The notes: a model not told the origin generated them from the letters alone. A DNA stretch of 64,000 bases from Rhodospirillaceae bacterium (GCA_008012315.1 SSEL01000009.1:124001-188000); one strand, 5' to 3'. Positions 17,801-30,471 are shown, counted from the stretch's first letter. Numbers and translations: made by a program.

Positions 17801-17968
17801 TTAGAGAATCGATTGCGCCGTCTTGGCCCAATCGGCGATATGACCAGCAACCGCCGCGACCAGCGCCTGAGTCTCGAAATCCGGATAGGTATTATAGATC
17901 TGCACCACATCGGCAATCAGTTGCAAGCCGTCCGTGCCCAGATCGGCCGTATCGATGAAGAACTTCAT
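17801..17968 (-). pseudogene. fsa: Internally deleted transaldolase / fructose-6-phosphate aldolase remnant
   Basis: The 55-codon frame begins MKFFIDTAD, the exact start of bacterial transaldolase/FSA-like (TalC) proteins. It jumps to GTDGLQLIADVVQIYNTYPD, which matches the IGxDGMELIADIRQIYDNY segment near residue 150 of the family, and then to ADWAKTAQSIL, the family C-terminus (FLADWKKTGQSI). An intact protein has about 217 residues, so two in-frame deletions removed about three quarters of the gene, including the Schiff-base lysine region. The start, frame and stop remain intact. Many alphaproteobacteria have an intact copy between priA and DUF484, which is this position. Confidence 0.85.
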
Positions 17969-18248
17969 GATTCTGTCCGTCCCTGACGCGATATCCGGCG
18001 ATCTGTCCCGATTGTTGCGTGATGGCGACAAAGCCTGCACTCGGTTAAAGTGCCGCTTTGCGAGATCCGATGGCGATGACTCAAGCCGGCGGATCGCAGC
18101 AGTCGAATCAACCGCAGCCGAGTCTAGCCCATGCCGGCGGAAATCGCCAGTTCGTCACCCGATCTTCCTGACGCCGTCGCTTCAATGCCACGGGGCCATG
18201 GGTACATGGCGGCTTTGCGCGATGGATCGATCGATGTCGGGTGACGCC

Positions 18249-20486
18249 ATGATCGCCGAGCCGTTTCTGATCGAGCCGGCCGCTGATAGCGATCAGCGTG
18301 TCGGCATCCTGCTGCCCTTGCCTTTGGGTGGCACGCCGGGAGGTATTTACGATTATCGCTGCCCGGCGAATCTTGCGTTGCAGCCGGGCGATTTCGTCGA
18401 GGTGCCGCTCGGCAAGCGCAGCCTGATCGGCGTGGTCTGGCAGGCGGGCAGCGGCGATATCGCGGCAAGCCGCCTGAAGGATGTGATCGCGCGGCTCGAT
18501 GTGCCGCCGATGCCGGACGTGACGCGGCGCTTCGTCGATTGGGTGTCGTCCTACTGCATGGCGGCGCCGGGTGCGGTGCTGCGGATGGCAATGAGCGTTT
18601 CGGATGCCTTCCAGCCGCCGCGCTCCTTGACCACCTGGCGTTGCAGCGCGACGGCACCGTCTTCCACGGAAAAATTGAGTCCGCAGCGGCAGCGCGTGCT
18701 GGCGGTATTGCGCGAGCGGCCGCCGATGCAAGCGACCGACTTGGCCAAGGAAGCCGGCGTCAGCGCCGGTGTCATCCGCCAGATGGCGGAGCGCAGCCTG
18801 ATCGAGTCAGTGGCAATGCCGTTACCGGCGCCCTTCGGTGAACCGGATCAATCGCGGCAAGGACCCGCTTTGTCGCCGGAGCAGCAACATGCCGCCGACC
18901 GCTTGAGCGAGGCCGTGCGGGCCGGCAGCTATAGCGCCACGCTGCTGGATGGCGTCACCGGCTCAGGCAAGACGGAGGTTTATTTCGAAGCGATCGCCGC
19001 CTGTCTCGCGCAGGGCAAGCAGGCGCTGGTACTGCTGCCGGAAATCGCACTTGGCGCACAGTGGCTGCGCCGATTCGAGGCACGCTTCGGCGCCTTGCCG
19101 GCGCAGTGGCATTCGGAACTGACCGGGCTTGAGCGCCGTCTCACCTGGCGTGCGGTGCTGCATGGCAAGGCGAAGGTGGTGGTCGGTGCACGCTCGGCCC
19201 TGTTTTTGCCTTATCCCGATCTCGGCCTGATCATTGTCGATGAGGAGCATGAAGCGGCCTTCAAGCAGGAAGACGGTGTCATCTACCAGGCGCGCGACAT
19301 GGCGGTGGTGCGGGCGCATCTCGGGCAGATACCGGTCGCTCTTGCTTCGGCGACGCCGTCGCTGGAAAGCCTCACCAATGTCGAGAGCGGTAAATATCGC
19401 GCCCTGCATCTGCCGGATCGTCATGGCGGCGCGCAATTGCCCAGCATGCATTTGATCGACCTGCGGCGCGACAAGCCAATGCGGTCCAGCTGGCTCTCGC
19501 CCACCTTGCTGACGGCGTTGGAACGGGCCCTGGCGGCCGGTGAGCAGGCCCTGCTGTTTCTCAATCGCCGGGGCTATGCGCCGCTGACTTTGTGCCGCGA
19601 TTGCGGCCATCGCCTGCAATGTCCGCATTGTACCGCCTGGCTGGTGGAGCATCGCTTTCACCAACGGCTGCAATGCCATCATTGCGGCTTCAGCACGCAG
19701 ATGCCGTCGAGTTGCACCAATTGCGGATCGACGGGCGGTTTCGCCGCCTGCGGTCCCGGCGTCGAACGTGTGGCAGAAGAAGCGGCGATGCGCTTTCCCG
19801 ACGCGCGGCGCCTGATCCTCACCAGCGATACGGTGACCGGCCCGGCCAAGGCGGCCGAACTGGTGCGTGCCATCCAGGACCGCGAGATCGACCTCATCAT
19901 CGGCACCCAGATCATCGCCAAGGGACATCACTTTCCGGATCTCACTTTGGTCGGTGTGGTCGACGCCGATCTCGGCCTCAATGGCGGCGACCTGCGTGCG
20001 GCCGAGCGGACCTTCCAGCTGCTGCACCAGGTGGCGGGGCGCGCCGGCCGCGGCAGCAAGCCGGGCCAGGTCTATCTGCAGACTTACGACCCCGACCGGC
20101 CGGTGATGCAGGCCTTGGCTTCGGGCGACCGGGAAGGGTTCCTGGCGGCCGAGGCCGATGACCGCGCGATGGTCGGCATGCCGCCTTTCGGCCGGCTGGC
20201 CGCCGTCATCGTGGCTGGCAGCCAGGAAGCGGCGGTGGAAGATCTCTGCCGAGAGCTGGCGCGCAGCGTGCCGCAGATCGACGGCGTCAGCATCCTGGGA
20301 CCGGCGCCGGCACCCTTGGCCGTTTTGCGTGGTCGCCATCGGCGGCGTTTTCTGGTGAAATGTCGGCGCGATGTGGCGCCGCAGGCGGTGCTGCGCCGTT
20401 GGTTGGACGGCAAGGGGCTGGAGGGCAAGGGACGCAAGGGCGACCCGGCCATCCAGGTCGATATCGATCCTTACAGTTTCATGTGA
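18249..20486 (+). CDS. priA: Primosomal replication protein N' (PriA helicase)
   Basis: PriA reloads the replisome at stalled forks. After the N-terminal DNA-binding domain (VGILLPLPLGGTPGGIYDY) come the helicase motifs: Walker A GVTGSGKTEVYFEAI, DEEH box IVDEEHEAAFKQEDG, GTQIIAKGHHFP and QVAGRAGRGSKPGQV. Eight cysteines of the two zinc sites are visible between CRDCGHRLQCPHC and CTNCGS. I chose ATG 18249 (MIAEPFLIEP), giving 745 residues; ATG 18234 (MSGDAM) is equally open, and the frame extends to 17934 without support. It is divergent from the fsa remnant. Confidence 0.92.
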   Translation: MIAEPFLIEPAADSDQRVGILLPLPLGGTPGGIYDYRCPANLALQPGDFVEVPLGKRSLIGVVWQAGSGDIAASRLKDVIARLDVPPMPDVTRRFVDWVSSYCMAAPGAVLRMAMSVSDAFQPPRSLTTWRCSATAPSSTEKLSPQRQRVLAVLRERPPMQATDLAKEAGVSAGVIRQMAERSLIESVAMPLPAPFGEPDQSRQGPALSPEQQHAADRLSEAVRAGSYSATLLDGVTGSGKTEVYFEAIAACLAQGKQALVLLPEIALGAQWLRRFEARFGALPAQWHSELTGLERRLTWRAVLHGKAKVVVGARSALFLPYPDLGLIIVDEEHEAAFKQEDGVIYQARDMAVVRAHLGQIPVALASATPSLESLTNVESGKYRALHLPDRHGGAQLPSMHLIDLRRDKPMRSSWLSPTLLTALERALAAGEQALLFLNRRGYAPLTLCRDCGHRLQCPHCTAWLVEHRFHQRLQCHHCGFSTQMPSSCTNCGSTGGFAACGPGVERVAEEAAMRFPDARRLILTSDTVTGPAKAAELVRAIQDREIDLIIGTQIIAKGHHFPDLTLVGVVDADLGLNGGDLRAAERTFQLLHQVAGRAGRGSKPGQVYLQTYDPDRPVMQALASGDREGFLAAEADDRAMVGMPPFGRLAAVIVAGSQEAAVEDLCRELARSVPQIDGVSILGPAPAPLAVLRGRHRRRFLVKCRRDVAPQAVLRRWLDGKGLEGKGRKGDPAIQVDIDPYSFM

Positions 20487-20490
20487 GCGG

Positions 20491-21345
20491 ATGATGCGCG
20501 AGGCGGAGCAGGAGCAGCGACAGCCGGATGTATCGGTGATCATCGCCGCCTTTCAGGCGCGGGATTTCATCGACACGGCGCTCGCCAGCGTGCTCGCGCA
20601 GCAGCATCAGGATTTCGAAATCGTGGTGGCGCCGGACGAGCCGGATGATTACCAATCCCTGGCGCAGCGCGACCCGCGCATCCGCGTGCTCGCACCGGTC
20701 GCCGTGCCGACCGGGCCGGCAAAAGCGCGGAACCGGGCCACGGCGGCGGCGCGCGGCCGCTTCATCGCCGTGCTCGATGCCGATGATTGCTGGTCGCCGA
20801 ACTACCTGTCGCGCCTGCTGCCGCTGGCGGAACGTCACGGCACGGCTTACGGCCGTACCGCCATCAGCGATTGGCAGGGGCGGGAATTGCGGTCGATCCC
20901 GGCCCGCGACCATCAGGCGACGATCGGCTTCCACGAATTCGCCGCCGCCTATGGCTCGCTGCACGGCGTGACGCGGCTTGATCCCGGCCGGCAATGGCAG
21001 GATCTGCTGGCGGAGGACGTGCTCTACGATCTGGAAAGCCTGGCGCTGGCCGGCGGGGCGGCACCTTACGCATCGGATGCGGTCTATACGTTGCGGATAC
21101 GACCGCAATCGCTGTCCCATAGCGACCATTTTATCCAGCGCATCGATGCCGGCTATGAGCAGTTGATCGGCCTCATTCGCGGCGGCGCGACGGCGATCGC
21201 CAAGCCGCATTTCGAACCCGCGGCCGCCGTCTTCCATTCCTGGCAGCAGATGAATGCCAAGTTCGCCGCCGCCTGGCAGGCGGACCGCTCGATTGAATTC
21301 CATGCCTTCGTTGCCGGATCGGCTGGCGCGCCCGCCGTCGAATAG
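20491..21345 (+). CDS. Family 2 glycosyltransferase (GT-A fold)
   Basis: The 284-residue product starts with the GT2 nucleotide-sugar fold: PDVSVIIAAFQARDFIDTAL, then RNRATAAARGRFIAVLDADD, where the DxD-like metal site is LDADDCW. The acceptor half is not diagnostic. It starts 4 bases after the priA stop, so it may be read through from priA, although no functional link is evident. ATG 20491 and 20494 are both possible. There are no membrane segments. Confidence 0.8.
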   Translation: MMREAEQEQRQPDVSVIIAAFQARDFIDTALASVLAQQHQDFEIVVAPDEPDDYQSLAQRDPRIRVLAPVAVPTGPAKARNRATAAARGRFIAVLDADDCWSPNYLSRLLPLAERHGTAYGRTAISDWQGRELRSIPARDHQATIGFHEFAAAYGSLHGVTRLDPGRQWQDLLAEDVLYDLESLALAGGAAPYASDAVYTLRIRPQSLSHSDHFIQRIDAGYEQLIGLIRGGATAIAKPHFEPAAAVFHSWQQMNAKFAAAWQADRSIEFHAFVAGSAGAPAVE

Positions 21346-21422
21346 CCCGCCATCGACCAGGTTGCGTCAGTTTATATGTTCTCTTATTGTTCCTGGCATC
21401 GGTTTCGGCGAGGGGATGCGGC

Positions 21423-22100
21423 GTGGCGATTCAGCTTTATCTTGGTCCCTTGAGCCTGTTTTCCCGCAAGGTGGAGATCGCGTTGCAGGAAAAAGGCTTG
21501 GCTTTCGAGCGCATCCGCGTGCCGTTCAGCCAAGAGCGGGGCTATGAGCCGCGCCATCCGGCCGTCCTGGCTTCTAATCCGAAACGCCAAGTGCCGGTGC
21601 TGGTCGATGGCGACCTGACGCTTTTCGATTCGACAGTGATCTTCGAATACCTTGAGGATGCTTATCCCCGGCCGGCACTATACCCGGCCGGCGCCAAAGT
21701 CCGGGCGGATTGCCGGCTGTTGGAGCTGACCGCGGATGAGATCCTGTTCGCACCGGTGCGGAACCTGCTTTACCGGACCGAACCCGCCCATCCCGACGCA
21801 ACACGGCAATTGGAGCGAGAGCAAGCGGGGCTGCGGGCCGAATCAGCGATTCGCGATCAGTTGTCGGACCTGGATAAGCGGCTGGCCGGGCATGATTTTT
21901 TCTGCGGTGACTTGTCCGTTGCCGATATCGGTCTTTTCATGACGGTGCTCTTTGTCCGGCGTCTGGGCGGCCCGGCTTTGACAGATTTTCAACACCTCGC
22001 CGCCTGGTATGCGCGGCTTCTGCAGCGCCCAGCTTTCGGCATGGTCGCTACCGATATCGCCGCTGCTGACAGAAAGCTTTCTCCCGCATTGCACCGCTGA
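21423..22100 (+). CDS. Glutathione S-transferase
   Basis: The 225-residue product has a thioredoxin-like N-terminal domain (LYLGPLSLFSRKVEIALQEKG, KRQVPVLVDGDLTLFDSTVI, where the Pro and the Glu/Asp-Ser loop bind glutathione) and an all-helical C-terminal domain with LSVADIGLFM. I chose GTG 21423 because AGGGGA lies about 7 bases before it and the protein then begins at the first beta strand. The frame extends only to a TTG at 21387. The substrate is unknown. Confidence 0.85.
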   Translation: MAIQLYLGPLSLFSRKVEIALQEKGLAFERIRVPFSQERGYEPRHPAVLASNPKRQVPVLVDGDLTLFDSTVIFEYLEDAYPRPALYPAGAKVRADCRLLELTADEILFAPVRNLLYRTEPAHPDATRQLEREQAGLRAESAIRDQLSDLDKRLAGHDFFCGDLSVADIGLFMTVLFVRRLGGPALTDFQHLAAWYARLLQRPAFGMVATDIAAADRKLSPALHR

Positions 22101-22262
22101 TAGCGTTAACCACCTGCGCGGCTGCAACCGGACAAGGAAGCCGGTCCAGCGAAAGCCCATGGGACGCCTCGTCGCAGGCCATGCCACAGGCTTGTACGGG
22201 CCCGCTTTTTTTTGATGTTTACGATTATATTTCAATCCGTTAATGCTGCCCGCGCGGTGCTG

Positions 22263-22291
22263 TTGCAGACCCTGACAGGTTATGTTACACA
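22263..22291 (+). promoter_or_regulatory. Candidate atp operon promoter
   Basis: TTGCAG (22263-22268) and TACACA (22286-22291) are separated by 17 bases, a plausible sigma-70 pair about 130 bases before atpH. The match is moderate only. Confidence 0.35.
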
Positions 22292-22334
22292 CCGCACGCC
22301 TTTCACGCCTTCAAAGGGCTGTGCAGGGCTGTCC

Positions 22335-22384
22335 TGACGATCGTCTGAGGGGGCGAAAGTCAGGAAAGTTAAGACGATCAGTCA
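22335..22384 (+). promoter_or_regulatory. Stem-loop in the atp mRNA leader
   Basis: TGACGATCGTCT (22335-22346) pairs with AGACGATCAGTCA (22372-22384), a 12-bp stem with one bulged base and a 25-base purine-rich loop. It ends 37 bases before the atpH start. A role in translation or mRNA stability is inferred. Confidence 0.5.
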
Positions 22385-22421
22385 TCGTTTATCCGAAGAC
22401 AACCAGGGACGGGGGCAGAAA

Positions 22422-24511
<2,090 letters not shown>

Positions 24512-24570
24512 GTCGGCATCGGTATCGCTGAGACGGCAGAACGTAACGAAGGCATTGGGAAGGGTGAGGG

Positions 24571-25455
24571 ATGCCAAACCTCAAGGATCTAAAGGTCCGC
24601 ATCAACAGCGTTAAGTCGACGCAGAAGATCACCTCCGCCATGAAGATGGTGGCGGCGGCGAAGCTGCGTCGCGCGCAGGAGCAGGCGGAAGCCGCCCGCC
24701 CCTATGCGGAGCGGATGGAACGCGTGCTCGGTTCGCTGGCCGCGTCGATGGCGGGGATCGAAGGCGCACCGGCATTGCTGGCCGGCACCGGCAAGGACCA
24801 GGTGCATCTGGTGGTCGTGATGACCTCGGATCGCGGCCTGTGCGGCGGTTTCAACGGCTCGATCGTGCGCGGTGCCAGGAAGCATATCCGCGACCTGAAA
24901 TCCGCCGGCAAGAGCGTGAAGATTCTTTCCGTCGGCCGCAAGGGCAGCGATCAGCTGCGCCGCGAATTCGCCGGTGACATGATCGGCACGATCGAAGACG
25001 TGGGCAAACCGCGCCTCAGCTTCGAGGCGGCGGAAAAGATCGCCTCGCGGGTTCGTCACATGTTCGATCATGGCGAATTCGACATCTGTACGGTGATCTA
25101 CAACAAATTCAAATCGGCGATCAGCCAGATCGTTACCTATCAGCAGCTCATTCCCTTCTCGGTCGGCGGTGCCGCCAATGAGAATGCGGATGCGCAGCTG
25201 GCGCAGTACGAATACGAGCCTGATGAAGGCGCCATCCTCGCCGATCTGCTGCCGCGCAATATCGGCATGCAGGTCTATCGTGCGCTGCTGGAGAATGCCG
25301 CCAGCGAACAGGGCGCGCGCATGACGGCGATGGACAATGCGACCCGCAATGCGGGTGAAATGATCAACAAGCTGACCATTACGTACAACCGGACACGTCA
25401 GGCCAATATCACCAAGGAGCTGATCGAGATCATCTCCGGTGCGGAAGCGGTTTGA
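24571..25455 (+). CDS. atpG: ATP synthase gamma subunit
   Basis: AtpG is the rotating central shaft. The 294 residues begin [20 protein letters not shown], followed by [16 protein letters not shown], and end [20 protein letters not shown], the two coiled-coil helices that enter the alpha-beta hexamer. [12 protein letters not shown] is the conserved central motif. GGTGAGG precedes the ATG. Confidence 0.98.
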   Translation: MPNLKDLKVRINSVKSTQKITSAMKMVAAAKLRRAQEQAEAARPYAERMERVLGSLAASMAGIEGAPALLAGTGKDQVHLVVVMTSDRGLCGGFNGSIVRGARKHIRDLKSAGKSVKILSVGRKGSDQLRREFAGDMIGTIEDVGKPRLSFEAAEKIASRVRHMFDHGEFDICTVIYNKFKSAISQIVTYQQLIPFSVGGAANENADAQLAQYEYEPDEGAILADLLPRNIGMQVYRALLENAASEQGARMTAMDNATRNAGEMINKLTITYNRTRQANITKELIEIISGAEAV

Positions 25456-25458
25456 TAA

Positions 25459-26910
<1,452 letters not shown>

Positions 26911-26928
26911 CAGGCTACATCGACCGAG

Positions 26929-26990
26929 ACCGGCGTCGCAGGCGCGGCGCCGGTACGGATTTGAAGAAGACGATCCGCGGATCGCCGCGG
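26929..26990 (+). other. Two intercistronic stem-loops between atpD and atpC
   Basis: ACCGGCG (26929-26935) pairs with CGCCGGT (26948-26954), and CCGCGG (26975-26980) with CCGCGG (26985-26990) across ATCG. Neither has a long T-run. They may attenuate or stabilise the transcript and set the level of epsilon relative to beta. Confidence 0.45.
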
Positions 26991-27007
26991 TTTAAGAAGG
27001 GTGAAAC

Positions 27008-27424
27008 ATGGCGGATCAGGTGCGTTTCGAGCTCGTCTCGCCGGAGCGTCTGGAACTGGCGACCGATGTTGAGATGGTCGTGGTGCCGGGCGTCGAAGGT
27101 GATTTCGGCGTGCTGCCGGGCCATATGCCACTGATTTCGACCATCCGTCCCGGTGTCATTGCGGTGTTCCGCGACGGCAAGGTGGCGGAACGGATTTTCG
27201 TCGAAGGCGGTTTCGCCGAGGTGACGCCGGAAAGCTGCACGGTCCTGGCGGAACATGCCAAGCCGGTCGCCGAGCTTGACCAGGCGAAGGCGGCGCAGGC
27301 TGTCCAGGATGCCAAGGAAGACGTCGAGGACGCGAAGGACGACGAGACCCGGCAGGAAGCCAGCAAAGCGCTGGAAGTCGCCGAGGCCCGCCTGGCGGCC
27401 GCCGCGGAACCGTCGCCGTACTGA
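27008..27424 (+). CDS. atpC: ATP synthase epsilon subunit
   Basis: AtpC modulates ATP hydrolysis by F1. The 138 residues begin VRFELVSPERLELATDVEMV and include VVPGVEGDFGVLPGHMPLIS, the beta-sandwich signature, followed by a C-terminal helical region rich in Glu, Asp and Ala. AAGAAGG lies 10 bases before the ATG. It is the last gene of the operon and a strong terminator follows. Confidence 0.96.
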   Translation: MADQVRFELVSPERLELATDVEMVVVPGVEGDFGVLPGHMPLISTIRPGVIAVFRDGKVAERIFVEGGFAEVTPESCTVLAEHAKPVAELDQAKAAQAVQDAKEDVEDAKDDETRQEASKALEVAEARLAAAAEPSPY

Positions 27425-27441
27425 GGTGTTAATTAAAGCGG

Positions 27442-27483
27442 CGCGGCCTGTAGTCGGCAGCGACTCGGCCGCGTTGTTTTTTT
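27442..27483 (+). terminator. Rho-independent terminator of the atp operon
   Basis: CGCGGCC (27442-27448) pairs with GGCCGCG (27467-27473), with an inner AGTCG/CGACT stem around a GCAG loop, followed by TTGTTTTTTT. This is a textbook intrinsic terminator 18 bases after atpC. Confidence 0.92.
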
Positions 27484-27742
27484 GATGACGCCGTCAGCTT
27501 GTCGTTAATGAACTGATGGCAGATCGAGGGCGTGGGCCGGAATGCACATATTGCAATGCTCTGGCGCAAGTCGATCAGCATATATATCCGGGGTTGCGGC
27601 GGCGATTGTCATCGTCTTGTCAAGTTGCCGTCCCTGACCTAGTCTCCTTGGGACCGGCCCAGGCAGATCGGGGATCGCGGGATTACGGGTCGCACCTGGG
27701 GTAAGCCCGGCAAAGTCAACCAATTAACGTATCTACAGCCGC
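27484..27742 (+). other. Non-coding region between the atp terminator and the ferritin-like gene
   Basis: No gene or clear promoter motif is visible here. It must contain the promoter of the ferritin-like gene because the atp terminator stops read-through. Confidence 0.4.
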
Positions 27743-28558
27743 ATGAGTCACTGGACGCTCGAACAGATTCCCTGGTCGTCGTTCGACCGCAGCAAGATCG
27801 ATCCTGATCTGGTCAAGGTCGTCAAGGCAGCCGCCATGGTGGAGTACAATGGTGGCGACTATGCGACTTACCTTTGCGCGGTCTTCAATGATGACCCGAC
27901 CTTTCAGCGCGTCATCCGCGCCTGGTCGGTCGAAGAGGTGCAGCATGGTGCCGCCTTGGCACAATGGGCCAAGCTGGCCGATGCTGATTTCGATTTCGAT
28001 ATCTGCTTCGCCCGGTTCACCGAGGGCTATCAATTTCCGCTCGATGTAACGTCCTCCATTCGCGGCTCGCGCGCCGGCGAATTGGTGGCGCGCTGTATCG
28101 TCGAGACCGGTACGTCGTCCTATTACACGGCGCTGATGGAAGCGACCGACGAGCCGGTGCTGAAGGAAATCTGCCGCAACATCGCAGCCGATGAGCTGCG
28201 GCATTACAAGCTGTTCTACAGCCATTTGAAACGCTACCTGGAGCGGGACGGGATCGGTTCGTGGCAGCGCGTCAAGATCGCGCTCAGCCGCATCACCGAA
28301 TCGGAAGACGATGAACTGGCTTATGCCTATTACGCGGCCAATCATCCGGACGAAGCCTATGAGCGCCGGCGTTTCACGCGGGCCTATGCCCGGCGCGCCT
28401 ATCGCTATTACCAGCGCCGCCATATCGAGCGGGCGATGGCGATGATCCTGAAGGCGACCGGCCTCAACCCGACCGGGCGGCTCAACCGCTGGCTGACCAA
28501 TCTCGGTTTCTGGTTCCTGGCCTCGCGGGCCCGGCGGCTTGCCGCCGCCGACGCATAG
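27743..28558 (+). CDS. Ferritin-like domain protein (di-iron carboxylate fold)
   Basis: The 271-residue product is helical with paired metal-binding motifs of the ferritin/rubrerythrin/desaturase superfamily: an early Glu near AAAMVEYNGG, EEVQHG, then VETGTSSYYTAL and DELRHYKLFY. These give two E(x)n-ExxH-type halves of a four-helix di-iron site. A very basic, Tyr/Arg-rich segment (residues about 205-240) follows and is not part of the core. The reaction is unknown; a small oxygenase/desaturase-like or iron-handling role is possible. Confidence 0.7.
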   Translation: MSHWTLEQIPWSSFDRSKIDPDLVKVVKAAAMVEYNGGDYATYLCAVFNDDPTFQRVIRAWSVEEVQHGAALAQWAKLADADFDFDICFARFTEGYQFPLDVTSSIRGSRAGELVARCIVETGTSSYYTALMEATDEPVLKEICRNIAADELRHYKLFYSHLKRYLERDGIGSWQRVKIALSRITESEDDELAYAYYAANHPDEAYERRRFTRAYARRAYRYYQRRHIERAMAMILKATGLNPTGRLNRWLTNLGFWFLASRARRLAAADA

Positions 28559-28581
28559 ACCCGGGTCTCAACCGGCTTTTC

Positions 28582-29229
28582 TCATCCCAGCTTGAGCTTC
28601 TGGATGCTTGGCCGCCGTCGCATCCCTTCCCACCAGCTTGCCAGGCGGCGGTGTTGCGCCAGGAGGTCCCGGCCCTCGGTCGCCTGGACGACATATCCGA
28701 TCATCGGCACGGCATGCAGATCGGCGAGGCTGAGGGCCGTGCCGACCAGCCATTGATCGTTTGCCATCAGGTCTTCGATGGCCGTCAGGCAACGCGCTGC
28801 TTTTGGCAGCGCCGCCTGCAAGCGCACCTCGTCGGTTGCCCGGCCTTCCCGGGGCGCGGAAACGCGTTCGACATAGATGTCCCAGACCAGGGTCCGGTAG
28901 GCATAATTGTCGAGGATGCCGGTCATCTGGTTGAGGCGGGCCCGGGCCTCAGGTGTCGTCGGCTGCAAAGCAGGGCCGGCGAAAGCCTCATCGATATAGC
29001 GCTCGATGGCACCGCTTTCATAGAGCTCGAAGCTGCCATGCCGGAAACTGGGAATGCGGCCGAATGGATGGCGCCGCAGATGGTCGTCCGGCACGCCGCC
29101 TTCGGCGAAGACATCGATCTCGACCAGCTCATAGGCAACGCCCTTTTCCGCCAGCGCCAATCGCACAGCGCGCACATAAACGCTATAGGCCGCGCCGTAA
29201 ACGATCGGCAGGTCGGTGTCATGCGCCAT
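28582..29229 (-). CDS. Glutathione S-transferase
   Basis: The 215-residue product has a GST N-terminal thioredoxin fold (PIVYGAAYSVYVRAVRLALA, FGRIPSFRHGSFELYESGAI with the cis-Pro and Glu-Ser loop) and a helical C-domain with LSLADLHAVPM. The start at 29229 (MAHDTDLPIVYG) has AGGGGGG about 9 bases upstream; the frame stays open further upstream only as a shadow of the DUF599 gene. It is 13 bases from the DUF599 stop, so they may form an operon. Confidence 0.85.
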   Translation of the reverse strand: MAHDTDLPIVYGAAYSVYVRAVRLALAEKGVAYELVEIDVFAEGGVPDDHLRRHPFGRIPSFRHGSFELYESGAIERYIDEAFAGPALQPTTPEARARLNQMTGILDNYAYRTLVWDIYVERVSAPREGRATDEVRLQAALPKAARCLTAIEDLMANDQWLVGTALSLADLHAVPMIGYVVQATEGRDLLAQHRRLASWWEGMRRRPSIQKLKLG

Positions 29230-29242
29230 GGCGGGAACCCCC

Positions 29243-29986
29243 CTAGTTGTTGCCGCGGTCATTGCCCCTGTCGTTGCCTGTGTCGTCATCTGGGGGATTG
29301 AGCTCCATATAGCGCCGGATGGCACGGACGCTATGGGATATCGCCTGGCGGCGCAGCAGCACCAGCAGGACCAGGATGATGGCCGCGAGAAAGGCGATCG
29401 CGCTGCTGAGCCAGGCCAGCCAGGCCAGGGCAAAGTAATAGCAGCGGATGCCGGCGCCGAAACTGGCAAGCGCGCTGCTATAGACGATAGCGACCTGATC
29501 GGCCATTTCCCCGCGATGCGGATGTTCGTCCTTGGCCAGCGGCGCCGCGCCGATCAAGGCGCAACAGTAATTGTACTGTCGCAAGGCCCAGGTGAAACGG
29601 AAGAAGCCGTAGACGAAGATGGCGATCAACCCCACGAGCTTGAGCTGGAACGCATCCGTCGAGCTTGGCGTGACGAAAAACCAGCTGCTGATCACCCGGT
29701 AGGCATCGGTGGTCTTGCCGAGCAAACCGAGCAGGCCGGCGATGACCAGGATCGTGGCGGAACTGAAAAAGGAGATCGACGCGACGGTATGGCCGGTCAA
29801 GGCGGAATCGACGATCCGGTCCGGCCGGTCCATCATTCGCTGCATCCAACTGCGCCGGACTTGATGCAGCACCGAATTGAGGTTGCCGCCGCCGGTCAGC
29901 AGCCGGGCAATGTACCCGTAGCCGAAGAAGATCAGCAGAAAAACCGCCAGGCTGAACCAGTCGAGCGGCGCAAAGTCGGTAGTCAT
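29243..29986 (-). CDS. DUF599 family membrane protein
   Basis: The 247-residue product has four hydrophobic segments (for example FSLAVFLLIFFGYGYIARLL and AIAFLAAIILVLLVLL) and the family core FVTPSSTDAFQLKLVGLIAI, FVYGFFRFTWALRQYNYC. The family function is unknown. The extreme C-terminus ends in a short Asn-Asp-Arg-Gly tandem repeat, encoded by repeated CGGTCATTGCC-type units near 29260, which may vary in length between strains. Confidence 0.8.
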   Translation of the reverse strand: MTTDFAPLDWFSLAVFLLIFFGYGYIARLLTGGGNLNSVLHQVRRSWMQRMMDRPDRIVDSALTGHTVASISFFSSATILVIAGLLGLLGKTTDAYRVISSWFFVTPSSTDAFQLKLVGLIAIFVYGFFRFTWALRQYNYCCALIGAAPLAKDEHPHRGEMADQVAIVYSSALASFGAGIRCYYFALAWLAWLSSAIAFLAAIILVLLVLLRRQAISHSVRAIRRYMELNPPDDDTGNDRGNDRGNN

Positions 29987-30039
29987 TTCAGCTCATTCCA
30001 CGCCGCGTCGATCAGGCGTCTGATGACGGCCGATTTGCG

Positions 30040-30399
30040 TCAGGAATCCCGCTTGAACTGCCGGCTGAGGCATTGTTCGAAGAAGTCATAGATCTGGGGA
30101 TCCATCTGTTCGAATTTCAGCGCGACTTCCCGCGTCTGGGTATCATGCCGGATGACACGGGCGGGCAGGCGCAGATGGACATCGGCCTGACCGTCCTTGG
30201 CCTTGATCTCCGCCGTGATGACGCTGTCTTCCGTCAATTCGCCGACAAAATCGGAAATCAGCAGGCCGCCCAGCGACCAGTTGACGCTGGAGCAGATGAT
30301 GCCGTTCAAGTCCACCGTAAAGACCGGCAGCAGCAGCCGCTTGTCCTTACGCTTTTCGGGGCCGCGCACCTGTCGGTACCCCATTGTGTATGAAGACAT
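30040..30399 (-). CDS. PilZ-domain c-di-GMP-binding protein
   Basis: The 119-residue single-domain protein has both c-di-GMP motifs of PilZ: the RxxxR box (EKRKDKRLLLP) and the N/DxSxxG box (VNWSLGGLLIS). It has no output domain, so it probably acts by binding a partner. It could respond to the EAL phosphodiesterase encoded at 47803, but no direct link is shown. The RBS region is not obvious. Confidence 0.85.
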   Translation of the reverse strand: MSSYTMGYRQVRGPEKRKDKRLLLPVFTVDLNGIICSSVNWSLGGLLISDFVGELTEDSVITAEIKAKDGQADVHLRLPARVIRHDTQTREVALKFEQMDPQIYDFFEQCLSRQFKRDS

Positions 30400-30471
30400 T
30401 AGTCGTGCTCCCCTGCATCCGAGGGCCCACTGTAACAGATGCTCGCCGGTCCGTCTGTAGCGCCGGGGCCG

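Larger units (their letters stand above)
22101..22421 (+). other. Leader and promoter region of the atp operon
   Basis: These 321 bases hold no gene. A run of eight to nine T residues at 22205-22213 after GGGCCCGC may end the upstream transcript. A promoter candidate is at 22263-22291 and a long stem-loop at 22335-22384. Confidence 0.5.
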
